A stretch of 64,000 bases of DNA from Serilophus lunatus (taxonomy: Eukaryota > Chordata > Aves > Passeriformes > Eurylaimidae), in contig VXBA01001192.1 of the NCBI GenBank assembly GCA_013399895.1, forward strand, positions 310,001 to 374,000, given 5' to 3'. Below the pieces are notes generated by a model. That model was not told the DNA's origin. It saw only the letters and a list, made by a program, of their open reading frames with translations, and ran no database searches. Both the position numbers and the translations under genes were made by a program. Position 1 is the stretch's first letter, and each line of letters opens with the position of its first letter. Positions 1-12,801 of the stretch are shown here, one piece after another.

Positions 1-2053
1 TTATGTCATCACCAAAGGAAATGCAGTGGAATGGAAAAACTCCGAGCTTTGGAAGAGCCTATCAGAAGACTTGCCTTTTGGTTTGGCAATGTTCCCATCA
101 TAAAGCCCTTGATGCAAACCACAGATTATGGTCATCTAAATGACTGCTTCGACCATGCTCTGTGGTTAGAAACCTCCTCTGAGGTTGCCTCAACCATGCC
201 TCCTGCAACCTTCTATACAGCCATGTTGTGACCAGGGCAGCAGAAAAGGCTGACCCTCGAAAGCCAGCACCCTCTGTTAGAGGACCATGTGTGCATTGCC
301 AGGAGAGGTGACATCAGGCCACGCAGGATCTCTCGGCTGAGAGAGTTTAAAGCTGCTTTTGTGTAAGACAAGGCATTTTCTTTCTGACTCTGACCTTGAA
401 CTCTATCAGGGCACACATCCCCTTTAATCCTATTCAAGGAAATCCTCAGCCTGTTGAAGATGATGGCAAACCTCCCATCACCAGCTAGAGAGTGGGCCAA
501 GACTGTACCCTTAAAACTTTTGGAAATTTCAAACCACCACAGGGAACTCCAAAAACCAGCAGGAATCACAAGTACAGGTCCCACAGGCTCTTGCCTTGCA
601 TAGGTGTGCTTCAACATTTCACACAGTCAATGTAATAGATACCCTTATCAATTAAATGGTAGTTAGCCATGGGAGTTGCTAAGATGCTCTACTTGCAAAG
701 CTCTTGGGATGTGACTATCCTGCTTTCCACACAGGAGCAGGCTCCCCGTCACACAGATACATGTTTTCTTAGTTCAAAGTAATAAAGATTCGCTGTAGCA
801 GGAAATTCAAAGCAAAGCAAATCAAATATTCCCTTAATAGCTATTAATGTCTATATGGTACAGTTAATTGGTCACTGTCATGAATTTTTTCTAACATGAG
901 CTGCAGCATCAGAAGGAGGTTTATTTAATATAAACAGCATGGATGTGTCCACCCGTTTACCCTTCAGATGCAACAGACATGCAGCTTTTAGGAGCTATGT
1001 TACGGGGCTTTACAACATCTCATTGTGAAGAGTAGGAATGTCCTACTCAGAAAAAATACCTGCATAACACAGCCCAAGGCTAGGTTACTACAGTATTGAC
1101 TGAAAAATTAATCAAAAGCAACAGGTCAAGACACAGTAAGAAACACATGGAAGGAAATGCAAACAAAAAGCCATTAAAAGAAATCAATGCTACAACCAGA
1201 GGTGAAATTACCAATGCTTCTCGCAGTGCCACTTGTTGGTTGCTCACCTTACAAAACTTCATGAGCCATATTTTGCCCAGTAAGGCAGGGTTCAGCAGTG
1301 AGTTTAAAAGAGTCAAGTTGAGGGTCAGGAAATCACTCCTCAAAATATAAACTGTTACATGCAGCCTACAAAGTGCTTTTAGAGTCATAAAAAAAGAGTT
1401 ATGATACAGGATCTTTATAACACGTTGGGAAAGAGCCTTTGTTCAGTGAGACTGTATCAAGTACTTCCTTTCCTCCTTGGTCTATGCACTGGTACTTAAG
1501 CTACAATGAAATACAATCCCAGGCACCTTTAAATATTTTATTGTTTGAACCAAAATGTCTTTTCTATGCCTAAAATGGACAGAGGTTTGTTTTTATCAGG
1601 AGATACGGCAACAAATCTTTTGAAAATCTTTTCTCAGTGTTCCACTTTGCAACATCCCAACCGTAAATTTTACCGTGAGGAATTCATTACATAATTGGAT
1701 GTGGCTCTACCCAATTTATTTCTGCTTCCTGAGAATCCAAACATAATTCATGATTCATGTATAAATTATAGCAGGAGCAAGTGATCTGAGGGCAAACTGC
1801 ATAAATGCATTAAAGAAGACTGAGCTGCTCAAATTTGGTGTGTATGGGAAATACTTCTGAGCTTTCATCAATATGTAAGACAGTGAAACATGGCAAGCCC
1901 AGAGGGTTAAGCCAAGACAATGGAAAATAAAAATATACATTAGTAAACATGTAATTTATATGCAAACTTCGGTTATACTAAACCAGAATATGTTAATGAA
2001 GACAACCAGCCAGCAGGAACTGGCACTGCAGAGTGTAGATGGAGCTATTTTCT
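1..2053. other. noncoding stretch, nothing recognised
   Basis: No gene, RNA or repeat family is recognisable. Short open frames occur on both strands (for example 213-617 on the minus strand and 1080-1388 on the minus strand overlapping 1096-1350 on the plus strand). They lack protein-like motifs and good flanking splice sites. Base composition is ordinary AT-leaning vertebrate intron or intergenic sequence. Confidence 0.6.
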
Positions 2054-2103
2054 AATTTTCTAATTGTTTTGGTTTTTTTTTTCCCCCTCTCTCACTCTCT
2101 CAG

Positions 2104-2178
2104 CAGATTAGTCTATTACCCAAGACAAGTTCTCAGCTTCTCCAGTCAGTCCTAATTTTTCAAAATGTGCCACTTACA
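2104..2178 (+). other. candidate internal exon (weak), unknown product
   Basis: A very strong polypyrimidine tract (about 2065-2100, T-run then CCCCCTCTCTCACTCTCT) ends in CAG at 2101-2103. The 75 bases that follow are open in frame 0 for 25 codons (starts QISLLPKTSS) and reach a moderate donor, ACA|GTGAGA, at 2179. The frame in fact stays open well past this donor, to a stop near 2280, so the donor choice is not forced. Entry phase 0 and exit phase 0 make it joinable to the candidate at 12702-12801. The peptide is not recognised. A pyrimidine tract followed by a chance AG is a common false positive in introns. Confidence 0.15.
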
Positions 2179-5100
2179 GTGAGAATAATGAGAGCTTCTG
2201 AATGCTATAAATTCTTATTAACAAAAACTATAGAAATTATGCTTCCAGTCTTCAAAAATGCAAGACAAACCTTCTGACTTTGCCTTTCTCTCTACCTTAT
2301 ATTTTCCAGAACAGCAAAATTGAGCTAGTTGGAAAAGCTCCACACATTTTAACATTTCATCAAATCTCAAAAAAAAAAGTATTATACATAAACAAAATTC
2401 CCAACAGGAAACCTAAATTAATTATTTCAAGGGGCAGAAAACAAATTAAAATAATCTTGAAAACAGTTTTCCATCAGTTTATCCACTATAGTCCTTCTGG
2501 CAGCACTGAAATGTTCCACTTTCTCCTTTAGTCCATGCTCCCTTGATTAAATATCTCTGCTCATCTACCACCGGGTAGCAAGGAAGTCATACAGGCATCT
2601 GGAGAAAGCAGTCAGGCAGAGAGCTCAGCTGGCTGTAGAAAAGTCATGAAATACTTGGGAAGGACCACCCAGTTCAGGATGAATAGAGCCAACCTTACAG
2701 GGACAATGTTAAACTCTTCTGTGCAGTCGATATTAGAAGTAGTCTTTTTTAATTTTTCCCATTCCCCCAAAAAAAGTTGACATTTTCTGCAGCAGCCAAA
2801 TCCCCTTCCCCTTCTTCTTATCCACTACTGGAAACAGTTTCTGCCCACAAACCTTACAGCAGGAACATGGCTGGAGTTGCAGAACAAATGGCATCTCCGA
2901 GCAGAGACATCTCATCCCACCAACAAAGTGCATCTTCCTCACCAGGGCTACGGAACCTTCCCAATGGAATACAGGACCTACAGTCTCCTGGGCTAGCTCA
3001 GTGAGACTAGACACACTAGACCCACTAGACTGGGCTAGACACAGCTCCAATGGATTCAGACGAGAAAGACACAGAAAGAGAAAACCAGAAGAAGAATATA
3101 ATGACCATATATTTGCTGAAGCACTCAAAAAATACCTACGAGAGCTTTAAAGCAGACAAGTAATAATCAGCAACACTTTTGCTCAAAGGGAACCTTCATT
3201 TTTTCACAGAGCTGCATATCAATCACACCTGGGACTCAAGGAGGAAGTAGATTTGAAGAGAAGAAAGTTAAGGATGGGACAGGAGAAGAGAGGAGATAGT
3301 GACCCAAATATCCACACTGACTGAAAACAAGAGACTGGGAATTCGGGAAAATCTCACTTCAAGGAAGCCTATCGAGGATACAAAGAATTAATGTTCTATC
3401 CCTCTGCAGCAGGTGAAAAATAAGTTTTAGTATTTTAGGAATTGGTTCCTCTGCGTTCTTTGATTCAGCACTTGCTGCACTCAATTTAGACATGCAAGTG
3501 CAAAGTCACACAGTAGAGAACAACAGTCACTTATGTCTTCATAAGACTGAAAGAAAGCATCAGGCTTCTTTTACATATAGGAAGTTTAACCTAGCGTTCT
3601 CAGAAAAAACCACAAACATAAATACTGACCAGTCTTTCCAGAAGAAAAGACTTTTTATTCACAAACATTGACCTATTTAGCCCCCTGCATCCTACACTAA
3701 AATACACAAAGGTTTTGACACTCAACACCTAGTGCTACCAGGAACCTTGTCCTTTGCAAATTATTTCAAACATGGATGTGATAAAACTTCGATCGTGAGT
3801 CATTTGAAGCAGAACTGAGCTTGCAGTCACTAAAATGCCAATGACCTGCCACTAAAATGCAAAAATGCCAACACAGCTAACAGGAGCACAACTTACTGTT
3901 ATTTTTAAGTGAAACACCAATACAGAAATGTTTTGAGAAAGAAGTTGAGACCTACTGAAATACCAGAGTCCAGTCATGGTTAGAAAACATCCACAGTGTT
4001 ACAGACATGAGCTAACTGCAAGGTCCTCTGCTTGCCGCAAACCAAATCAGAAATGTGCTGCGCTATAGGAGAAAAATAGAGCTCTCATCTCTCAAAGTAA
4101 CTTTTGGAAAGCAATGGTCTTTGCTAAGAACCACTCCTTCTCCTATATAATGAGTGGAAAATTTTCCAGATAAATACACAGAAACACAAGAAATATTCCA
4201 GTTACTTATTTACAAACACTGGGAATAATTTCTATTCTAAATTAGACCTTTATAAATAAATGTAGAATTACAGAGGCCTGCTAGGAACATCAGCAAACAG
4301 CTTGACTTACAGTGTTTCAAATAAACTAAATCACGGCACTCAGATCATATGAAAGTAATTTTTCTGTGGAAAATTGGTTTTTCGATTCTCAAGTTCTGCT
4401 GTAATAAAACTCCCCACAGTATATTTGTATGCGCACTGATTCCAGAGACTGATTTGTGCTATATGTTTGCAATTATTCAGTAAGGATATACCAATGACAT
4501 AACTCTTACGACTACACAAGCTAAGCTCACCTCTTAAGAACAATGCTTGGAAGTGTTTTTCTTTTCATATTACTCCTCCATACACTTTAAGTAATTTGTG
4601 GTTACTTAAAGTTTTACAATTCTAAAAATTCTTTGTAGACAGGGCCAGATGTTAATCTTCATTTTTAAAAAGTGTTCTTGAACCCAATAGAGAGATAGCA
4701 CCATTGACTAATAACTGAATTCTCTGTCATGTCATCTTTGAAGGATAGTTAAGGAAAATTCCCTTGTGAAATGTACTTTTGAAACATTACTGGTGTCTGA
4801 ATTTCTTTGATTTTCCTCGCTCTCCTTTTGCTGCTTCCACTCTATAAAAGCTTCTTTACATCCTTCAAAAATTGTCTTCTTAAAAGAAAATTTTAAAAAG
4901 CCGCTAAATCTGGCCCTTTGACTAAAATTACAATTAACAAGCTAAGGGACTGAAATCTGTCTCCAAGATAGATGCACTAACCCAAAAAAGTAAACTGGAA
5001 TAACGACGGTTGACCTCAAAAGGGGCAAAATTTGGCCCACTGCAAACTGTACAAGAATTATTTAAGAATCAAGTCACTAGAGACCCATCCAAAAACCAAA

Positions 5101-6775
5101 CATGCTGTTCAAGATTTACTCTTGCTACATCTTTTAGATAATATGAGAACCAACATCAGCTATCACTAGATTAGGAATCTTTATGGTCTCAATAGTATCA
5201 CCTAATGCAAAGCAAAACATATGAAGGCCAGCTATTAAGGAAAGAGCATTAAATATTTAGACAGCTTTGCTGGCTTGCAAAATAAGCAAAAATTAGAGCC
5301 TCATAGTATTACATTCCACTAGGATATTATTTTAAAGGTCACTATAAGCAGCAGCAACCTCTACAGCTGGTATACAGGCAAGTCTTGCATTCAGTTTGGT
5401 GGAAGACGAAGGAGTTTTGTCCACTGATACACGAATTTACATTCAGGAATCTGATACCCCATCTTGAAATACTCAACTGTTTACCCTCCCCTTTGTCATC
5501 TTCCCTAAATCCTGGTAGACACAAAGCATCTGCCAGGAGGTTACGCTGAAATCATCAGGCAGGTCTCATGGAGGAGCTAGCTCTGATCTGTGACGGTTCC
5601 AACTTCACAATGCAACTGGCGCCTTCTCCAGCCTGCTTGGTGCTTGTCAGCCAAACGAGAAAATGCAGTCTGATTAGAGGCTGCTTTTTCAGCAAGTGCC
5701 AAAACAAAACTTTCGCCTTCCAGAGGGACGCAGATTATTTATTAGCAATTATTTCGCTCGAAAACCCTCTTTTCCAGGAAATCGTCTTTTCTCTCTTCAC
5801 TTCAGAAAGTTTACACACAGCTTTCCAGGATGTCACCAAAGTGCGAGCACACTATTTACATTCCTGCCATATGTCTATCGATACCCTGCAGCTGTCTATC
5901 TAATTTACAATTAGATACCAAACTTCTGCTTGCATAACCGTTTGCACACTTCCCTATTGCATGTTTTCAACAAAGATAAGTAGATGATTTTTTTTTTATT
6001 TTTTAAATGTATCATATTTTTTCTTGACTTAAATTTATTCATGTCTACACATTTCTCTCATTAACATAAGAGAAGGATTAGAAAATAATCATTCAATGCC
6101 CTGGGTATTGACAGGTCATAAAAGAGATAACGCTACCTCCATCCTTGGAGGCTTTAAGGACAACCACTATACAAAGTCACCACCAAGCTGGTCTCATGCA
6201 GACAACTGTCCTGCCCTGGATGGAAGTCTGGATCGGTAACCCCAAAGATCTCATCCCATCAGCTCTCCTATAACTCCCAGATTCTACCACACTGGTAAAG
6301 GAAGGGAAACATCATACCCTACTTCTTCTTGAACAAAGCAGTAAGACCGAAGCCACACACCAAGAGCGCCAGCCCTCTTCCATAAGAAACTAAGTATAAT
6401 TGCATTTTCAGAGGTCTATAGACACTATAGGCATTAAAACTTGAATTCTCTGTGCTTCCATATGCCTGCTTCTGAAATTCAAGCATATGCTGCTATGACT
6501 GACTTTTATGAGTTGCTCAAATAAATGCAACAGCGCCACTCATGAAGCAATTTACCTCACCAGAACAGGACCTCACTTCCATTGCCTCCATGGTAATTCT
6601 CATGTGTAGATTCAATAGTTAAACTCCAAATGCCACCTCAAAAACACCTTTTATAGCTCAAAGTAAAGATACAATTGAGATAACATGCAAACTTCACGTG
6701 TGCATCTGTGTGCAGGTTGAAAGTCATCTGTGGCAAGGAAAAACCTCTTCAGAAACTATGGATGAGCACTGGTCT
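2179..6775. other. noncoding stretch with a small tandem repeat
   Basis: No supported gene. Open frames such as 2733-3128 (minus) and 5568-5903 (plus) overlap other frames and show no domain or motif. The stretch contains a four-copy 9-bp repeat at 3006-3042, and a direct repeat of CACTAAAATGC at about 3831 and 3850. Otherwise I see only ordinary AT-leaning unique sequence. Confidence 0.55.
3006..3042. repeat. short 9-bp tandem repeat, four imperfect copies
   Basis: The word ACTAGAC occurs at 3006, 3015 and 3024, and as GCTAGAC at 3034, giving spacings of 9, 9 and 10 bases. It is a minisatellite-like run of four units differing at the last two positions. It is too short to assign to a repeat family and may be polymorphic in length. 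Confidence 0.7.
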
Positions 6776-6811
6776 TGTGTGTGTGTGTCTGTTTCTGCAT
6801 GTGTGTGTGTG
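6776..6811. repeat. interrupted (TG)n microsatellite
   Basis: Two TG runs, about 6776-6788 and 6800-6811, are separated by a short CTGTTTCTGCA interruption. This is a simple-sequence repeat with no sign of function beyond possible length polymorphism. Confidence 0.85.
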
Positions 6812-9800
6812 CAGTTGCTATAATGGAGGGGGCAAGTTTTTCACTCACATGGTATTCCCCAGCATCACCTCATAATTGTCATGCAAAGGAGGATGCAACC
6901 TCTGCAAGGCCTGGGAAAAACCTCAGCATATTTGTCTCAGTGATGAAAGGCTGACAGGTATTTTCCCAGGGCTCCAGGGGGAAGTAGAGGAAAAATTAAT
7001 TTCCTAATCCAAATAAAAGACTTGGAGATTTTAATTCTTTTTCCCTAACCCACACCAGTATTAAAATGATATACAGATATCAGAAAAAAACCTAATCAAG
7101 TTTTCCTTTTTGGTGAAACAGCATTCAAGAAAGAAAATTATTTTAGGCTAATTAAAGTAAGTTACATTTGATGAAAAGAAGTCTCACTTCCCTCTTTTAC
7201 TATTTAAACAGAGTAAGAGCTACAACTCAAAATGCAAGACAGTTTACATACAAAAAAATTATTATCAATTCTGCAACTATCAAGAAGACATTCTGACATT
7301 TTCCAAATTATTTTTGTCTTACTTCCACTCAAAAGAAAATGCCATTAAATTAATGAGTTTTAACAAGCAATTTCTTTTTTTAAGAAACAGTCTCTTCTAA
7401 GAGAAAATTGTTTCAATGGAATTTTTTTTTCTGTTTTGATCACTAACTAATTATTCGAAGACACTGGAGTTCTCTGATCTTGGACATATGACATGGATTA
7501 TAGTGAAACCAGCTGGAGATTAAATTTCTAACTCACATATGGAGCTCATGACCCTCTTTATGAATCATCACACCGTTTGTTTAATATTTAATGTAACTTT
7601 TAGTTACTCTGAAGAAAACGTTGAACAACAGGGGCCCATAAAATTAAAATCACACAGCAAAATCACAGCTACTTGCAAATCCTCTCTCTTCTTTGTGGCT
7701 TCATCACAAATCTGTCTGATCTAGGTTCATTAAGTTTATTTTTTCACTCCTGAGATGATATGATGGAACACTAAAATTTTATATAAACATCTCTGATTAC
7801 AGCTTTCAAGCCTCGAGAGATCCAGCTTTGCCTTTCATGCAAACCTAGGCATGGCAATATCTTGAGATTAAAAAGAAATATTTCTGAGCATGCTAATCTA
7901 TTGAAGTCTAAGAAAGAGCGGGAAATTAAAACTGTGCAGTTTGAGATGTAATTTTACTATTTTAAATGCACAGACCATGTATATGGTCTGTGGAAAAGTA
8001 TCTGTCTCTGTCATGATCTCTCTTTCATTGACTCCTTAACTCACCAACTTGAATAAATTTGGAAACTATCAGTAGGTATCCATGGATCTCAATAAATACA
8101 AAACTACCATCGGAAACATTTTAACTACCTACGTTGCCAAACCTAAAAGAAATATACTTTTTCCGAATACATATGAACAGTTTCTAAAAATTGTCATTGT
8201 ATTAAATGCTATCAAACAAATTGTGCAAGAAATCGAACAGTTTGTCTCCACCTGAGTAAGGTCAGCAAAGTCACATCAAAACCCAGCTACCATCCTGAAT
8301 CTGGCTTTTGTTCAGACCTGTTCCCACTCAATATGAAGATACCTCTTGACTCCAGCTTTCAGACGAAAGCACAGATTCACATCCCATCTCTGACAGATAT
8401 CTAACGAGCAAAACCTGTTTGTAGCCATGTTATTTTCTGGCATCAAGCATGCCATGCCTTCCCTTTCTGTTTGGTCATCAGTGCTCCCACTCCAACTTAA
8501 GTCTCATCATACCCAAAAGTTGCATACCTTCTCGCCCCTAGATGCCTATTTCAGGCTGGGATTGATTGATACAGCATTAGGCAAGCCATATAAGGCTCAC
8601 ATGGTTCACTGCTAATAATTCAGCATCAGTAAGCATGATCTTTTAAAAGCTCTTTTTAATATAATGACTGGTTGAGTGGATTCAGTGTCTGGGATTGCTT
8701 CTACACTCAAAAGCAGAGCTCCAGGCAAGTCTCAAAGCACAGGCAGCATTTATTGTGTCATGCCAGAGCTCCTTAGCTGTGCAGCTAGGAAAGGCTGGTG
8801 ATTGTGCCAGTTTTAAATGTTGGTGCTGCTCCTTAGCTGCTGCTGTCCTGCCTGTGCAGAGTCAGTGGCAAGGGATGTATGAGCTCTCCTCATCCTCTCC
8901 AAGGCACACTATTGCAGCGCTGTCAAAGACTGCTGATGCTGCCCTTAAGGGAAGATGAAAGGCTTTCTCACAGCCCTTTTTTGGAACTCTGATGAGTTGT
9001 TTTCACTTTTATCAAAGTCAACGCCCACACGGGTAAAATGGCCTTACGTATGCAAAGAGCTGCAAGTGTGGAACAGAGCACTGTGCACCTCCAAATCTGC
9101 ATGTGCTGCAAGTGGTTTATTCATTTTTCAAGTGAAAAGCATGCAGCTGCAGCCCTGACTTCCGCACAGTGTCTCTCTGGCTCAGCAGCAAGCATTCGCA
9201 AAGGATTTGCCTGGCTGTTGAGGTTAGTGTCTTGGAAAAATTTAACTCATTTGCAGGGATGGATGTGGAAACAGAAATCCCAGGCTACCCACCTACCCAA
9301 GCAGGGCAGCAGCAGCATTCTTCCATTGAAAACACCAAGCAAGCACTAAGTATTAAAACCAGGTATCTAAAAGAGGTTTTTCTCCCATGAAATCACTTGT
9401 TGTGAAGTCCTTTGCTGAATTATGCATGCAAGAATAGTCTTCCCAAGCCCAGCAACACTGTCCTGGCCATCTCTCCTGGCTTTGCAGTTTGCATAACTAT
9501 TCCAGCAGCCCCTTCTTGTGTGCTCCCCAGCAGAATTAATTAATGTTTGCACAGTACTTTGAAGATGAAAGTACTAAGCAACTGCTAAATATCAGACCAG
9601 ATTCTCAACTGGTTTAAAAATGGCATTTGCAGTGCAGCATCTGGGCCAACAATCACCCTGTCTCATTAGAGAGACTCTGTAGCAAATGTAGAGAAAAAAA
9701 AAAAGAATTAAAATAAAAAAGTGCGCAAGAAAAAGAACGTGTAAAAAGAAAAAAAGAAGCACTGAAGTAATAACCCTCATGCTTTTCACAGATTCCCTCT

Positions 9801-12701
9801 TTCTGCAGGTGAAGAGTACAAATCTGCAAAGCCACGACACCATTCTCCTTCAAATCTCCTTAAAACTCACCTCTGCTGAGATGCCTACAAATCATTCAGC
9901 ATTGATTAGCTAGCTGATGTACTGTGACTTCAGCACATTACATTCACCATAACCATCCTGCTTTTAATGTTGGCCCGCCCCATCTGTTTACTCAATGTGC
10001 TGCTTCTTTCCTATCCTCTGTCTTGAGCACTTGCAGGTTTTTTTCCTTATATACAGATGTCAAGCCTAGCCCACTGTCACTGAAAAAGTGCCTTTCCAGT
10101 CTTTCACAGGGTCCATATAATATGGACACACAATAGTCAGTCCCAAAGGGTTACCCTCCGTAGGTTTAGATCCACTTACTTGGACGTGTGTGTTCTTGTG
10201 TAAAATGGTTCATCGTGGAAAGCAAGCCATGAGGTTAAAGTCACACACAAGTTATACATAAAGCAGATGTGTGCTTTTACAAAAGGCACTATGAGGTTGC
10301 CGTTTAAAGGCTAAACTTACTGCTTATGCTATTTTATTTATTTTTTTTTTGATAGCAGGAATTTCTCTGAGAATTGTAAACATGTAGTCCAAGAGAAAGT
10401 TTCATTGTCAAATCAGTCTGTCACTTCAGAATAAACTGCAATAGTTACAACAGGAGACAAAGTGACCAAATATTAAAGAGAATAGTAAGAAAACCTTCCT
10501 CTGCAGGTTTGCAGTAAAACAGCTGGCACTCAGAGGAGGGGAGGCACCAGCACACAGCACACATCTCATGTCAGGACATCATGGCTGATGGGAGAAGCGC
10601 CTCCATCAGCTGGACATGTGCAGGATGAAGCACTAGCAATGAGTAATATCTGAGGATGAGGTATTACAATGAGTCATCTCATTGACTGCAAAGGGACCAA
10701 TGTTGCGTGACTTGGAAATGGTCAAATCTCTTATCGCATCCACGTGATCAGGGAGCCAAATCCAAACTTATTTTAAAAAAAACCCAAAACACAAGTCCAT
10801 TTATTTCAGTAGGATGTCATGCATGCTAAGGGTGCAGATACTCCTTCCATGGCCCCAGCAGACCTTATTTTTTCAGCTCGTTGGCTAAATTAGTCACGTG
10901 TGCTATTCGCTGAGATACAAGAGGAGAGGCCTCAAGCCTCTTCTACATACAACAGCAAGACCCTACTCACTCAAATGTCTAAAACAGCACTGGGCCTTTA
11001 GGAATGACAATGAAATATTACACCAAAATTATATTTCCATGCTGTAAGACTCCAGCAAATGCTACAAATCCCAAGGACACTGTCTTTGCAACAAAGCTGG
11101 GGTTTCTTTAAAAAAAAAGGTAAAACCGAACAGAAAACTAGAGTGAGCAGCCTCAATATTTTTCTTCTGTACGGCCTTGGTGCAGAAGTGCTGATCATAA
11201 CACGAGAGAAGAGGATGCCCCTACCCACTCAAAACAAGGGAGGCTGCCCTTATACACACTTTGCCAGTAGCAGAGTCACACATACAACCAAGTGGGTTAA
11301 CTTCCAAGCCTTGTGCCTTGGGCAAAGCTGGACATTTTTTCCATCTGGCTGCAGATCTCTCTTAGTCCAGGCTGCTTCATGTTCCTGCTTTCCAACTGAA
11401 GCCTCTTCCATTGAGAAACACCCCTTCTGCCTCTTCAGCATGACTTAGGCTGATGCTCTGCACTCACAGCCCTAATCTCTAGGGAGTCAGGATGAGATTT
11501 TCAAAAGCACTTGGTGTTGACCTACCTCTGCTCCAAATCAGTCTGATCATATTAGGTTAACTATATTTAAGTTTGGCCATGTATATTTTGTCATAATAAA
11601 CTTACCCCAAAGGAATGCTGCTGCTTTAAAACAAGATTACTAGACCTGTGACTATATTTATGCATCTCAATAAGGAATCTGATTTTGCAGTTCCATGTCT
11701 GTGGAATTATTTTGGAGCACACTGAATATTTAGTACTGGCAGAACAGAGGTCATTGCAATTATGTTCTCCATCTTAAAAGGAAGCAGTCCCCTCTAAATT
11801 GAGTGCTAAAGAAGTACTGCACCAGAGACCTTAAGGCTCAAAACTCAAAAAAACTAATGCTTAAAATTAATAGAGATCTCAACCCAGCCAGAATATGCTT
11901 TTTTTTGCTTTTTTTTTTTAAAGCATCCAAGAACAGCTCTATGCAGACCTAAATACCAACTTAGGACTTTATCAATCACCTCCTCCTATTTTTCTCCCCC
12001 TCACCAAAAAGAATTGCCAAGCAGTGAGTGTTTCTAACTGGTACAAAAAGTGACTATCAGCTCTCACCAGCTCATTACCAAAACACAAACACTTCTTAAC
12101 CTATTCAGTAAGGCATCTCCAGAAAGACCAGAATAATAGCTGGGGAATTTTGTCCATGAAGCTCATACAGCGTAGGACTAAATGTACTCTTCCAGACAGG
12201 CTTCTTTGGAAAAAAAAAAAATTAGTATGTTGAACCTTCTTCTGCTGCATTTTCTCTTTTGATACATATATTTTTTAACTGAATCCATAATTGGTCTACC
12301 TAAATGATTGACAGTGAAGGTGAAGAACAGCCTGTTAGTCTTGACTGCTGGAATAATGAATAGAGAAGTTGACATGTTAAATTTCTTCACCTCCAGTTGG
12401 ATTTATAAATTATAGACTTCTTTCACATTATCATAATACGAAGTTCGTCTTAAAAATAGAATGATTCCTTGGGGGTGTATTTATAGTGAAAAAATACATA
12501 TCTAATGCTGTACTTAGTGTATCTTCATATTTTAATAAAATTGGATTGATTGTTCCAATTTTGTTCTTATTTTTGGAAATTAAGAAGTAGAATCAGATCA
12601 TCTTATATTTTTTACAAGGTCCACCGTTTTGCTTCTACAGGGGATTCTGAAATTTTCAAAAGCTCTCTGCAATTTAATCTATCCTCCTGCTCTCCCTACA
12701 G
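6812..12701. other. noncoding stretch, scattered chance open frames
   Basis: No supported gene. The interval 8690-9390 is somewhat richer in GC and carries several overlapping plus-strand open frames (8695-8958, 8955-9158, 9038-9349, 9169-9390) in different phases. None has a convincing splice context or recognisable motif. 9690-9760 is purine-rich, with A-runs broken by G, so it is a pyrimidine tract on the minus strand. A 10-bp perfect palindrome lies at 7969-7992. Confidence 0.5.
7969..7992. other. 10-bp perfect inverted repeat with 4-base spacer
   Basis: CACAGACCAT at 7969-7978 and ATGGTCTGTG at 7983-7992 are exact reverse complements with GTAT between them. The dyad could form a small hairpin or be a dimeric protein-binding site. 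No known motif is recognised. Confidence 0.75.
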
Positions 12702-12801
12702 CTACTTTGGAGATTGCGTCTTCCCAGTTTGCCAAGGGCCACTTCATCTGAGTCTGTACAAACTTTGCACGGAGTGCAACTGAAATTGGAGGAAATCTGT
12801 G
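12702..12801 (+). other. candidate internal exon, unknown product
   Basis: A good acceptor (pyrimidine-rich ATCCTCCTGCTCTCCCTACAG, ending at 12701) precedes 100 bases that stay open in frame 0 for 33 codons. The start of the translation is LLWRLRLPSLPRATSSES and the end is KLEEIC. A good donor, TGTG|GTAAGAAAG, follows at 12802. The other two frames contain stops. Entry phase is 0 and exit phase is 1, so it joins in frame to the candidate at 14311-14400, the shared codon being G+CA. I do not recognise the protein. A noncoding-RNA exon or a coincidental pair of splice-like sites are both possible. Confidence 0.27.

Noticed and set aside
2733..3128. 131-codon minus-strand open frame
   Set aside because: Includes the 9-bp tandem repeat and a low-complexity start; no splice context or motif.
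11059..11448. 129-codon plus-strand open frame
   Set aside because: Low-complexity Lys-rich start from an A-run, antisense frames overlap it, no recognisable domain.
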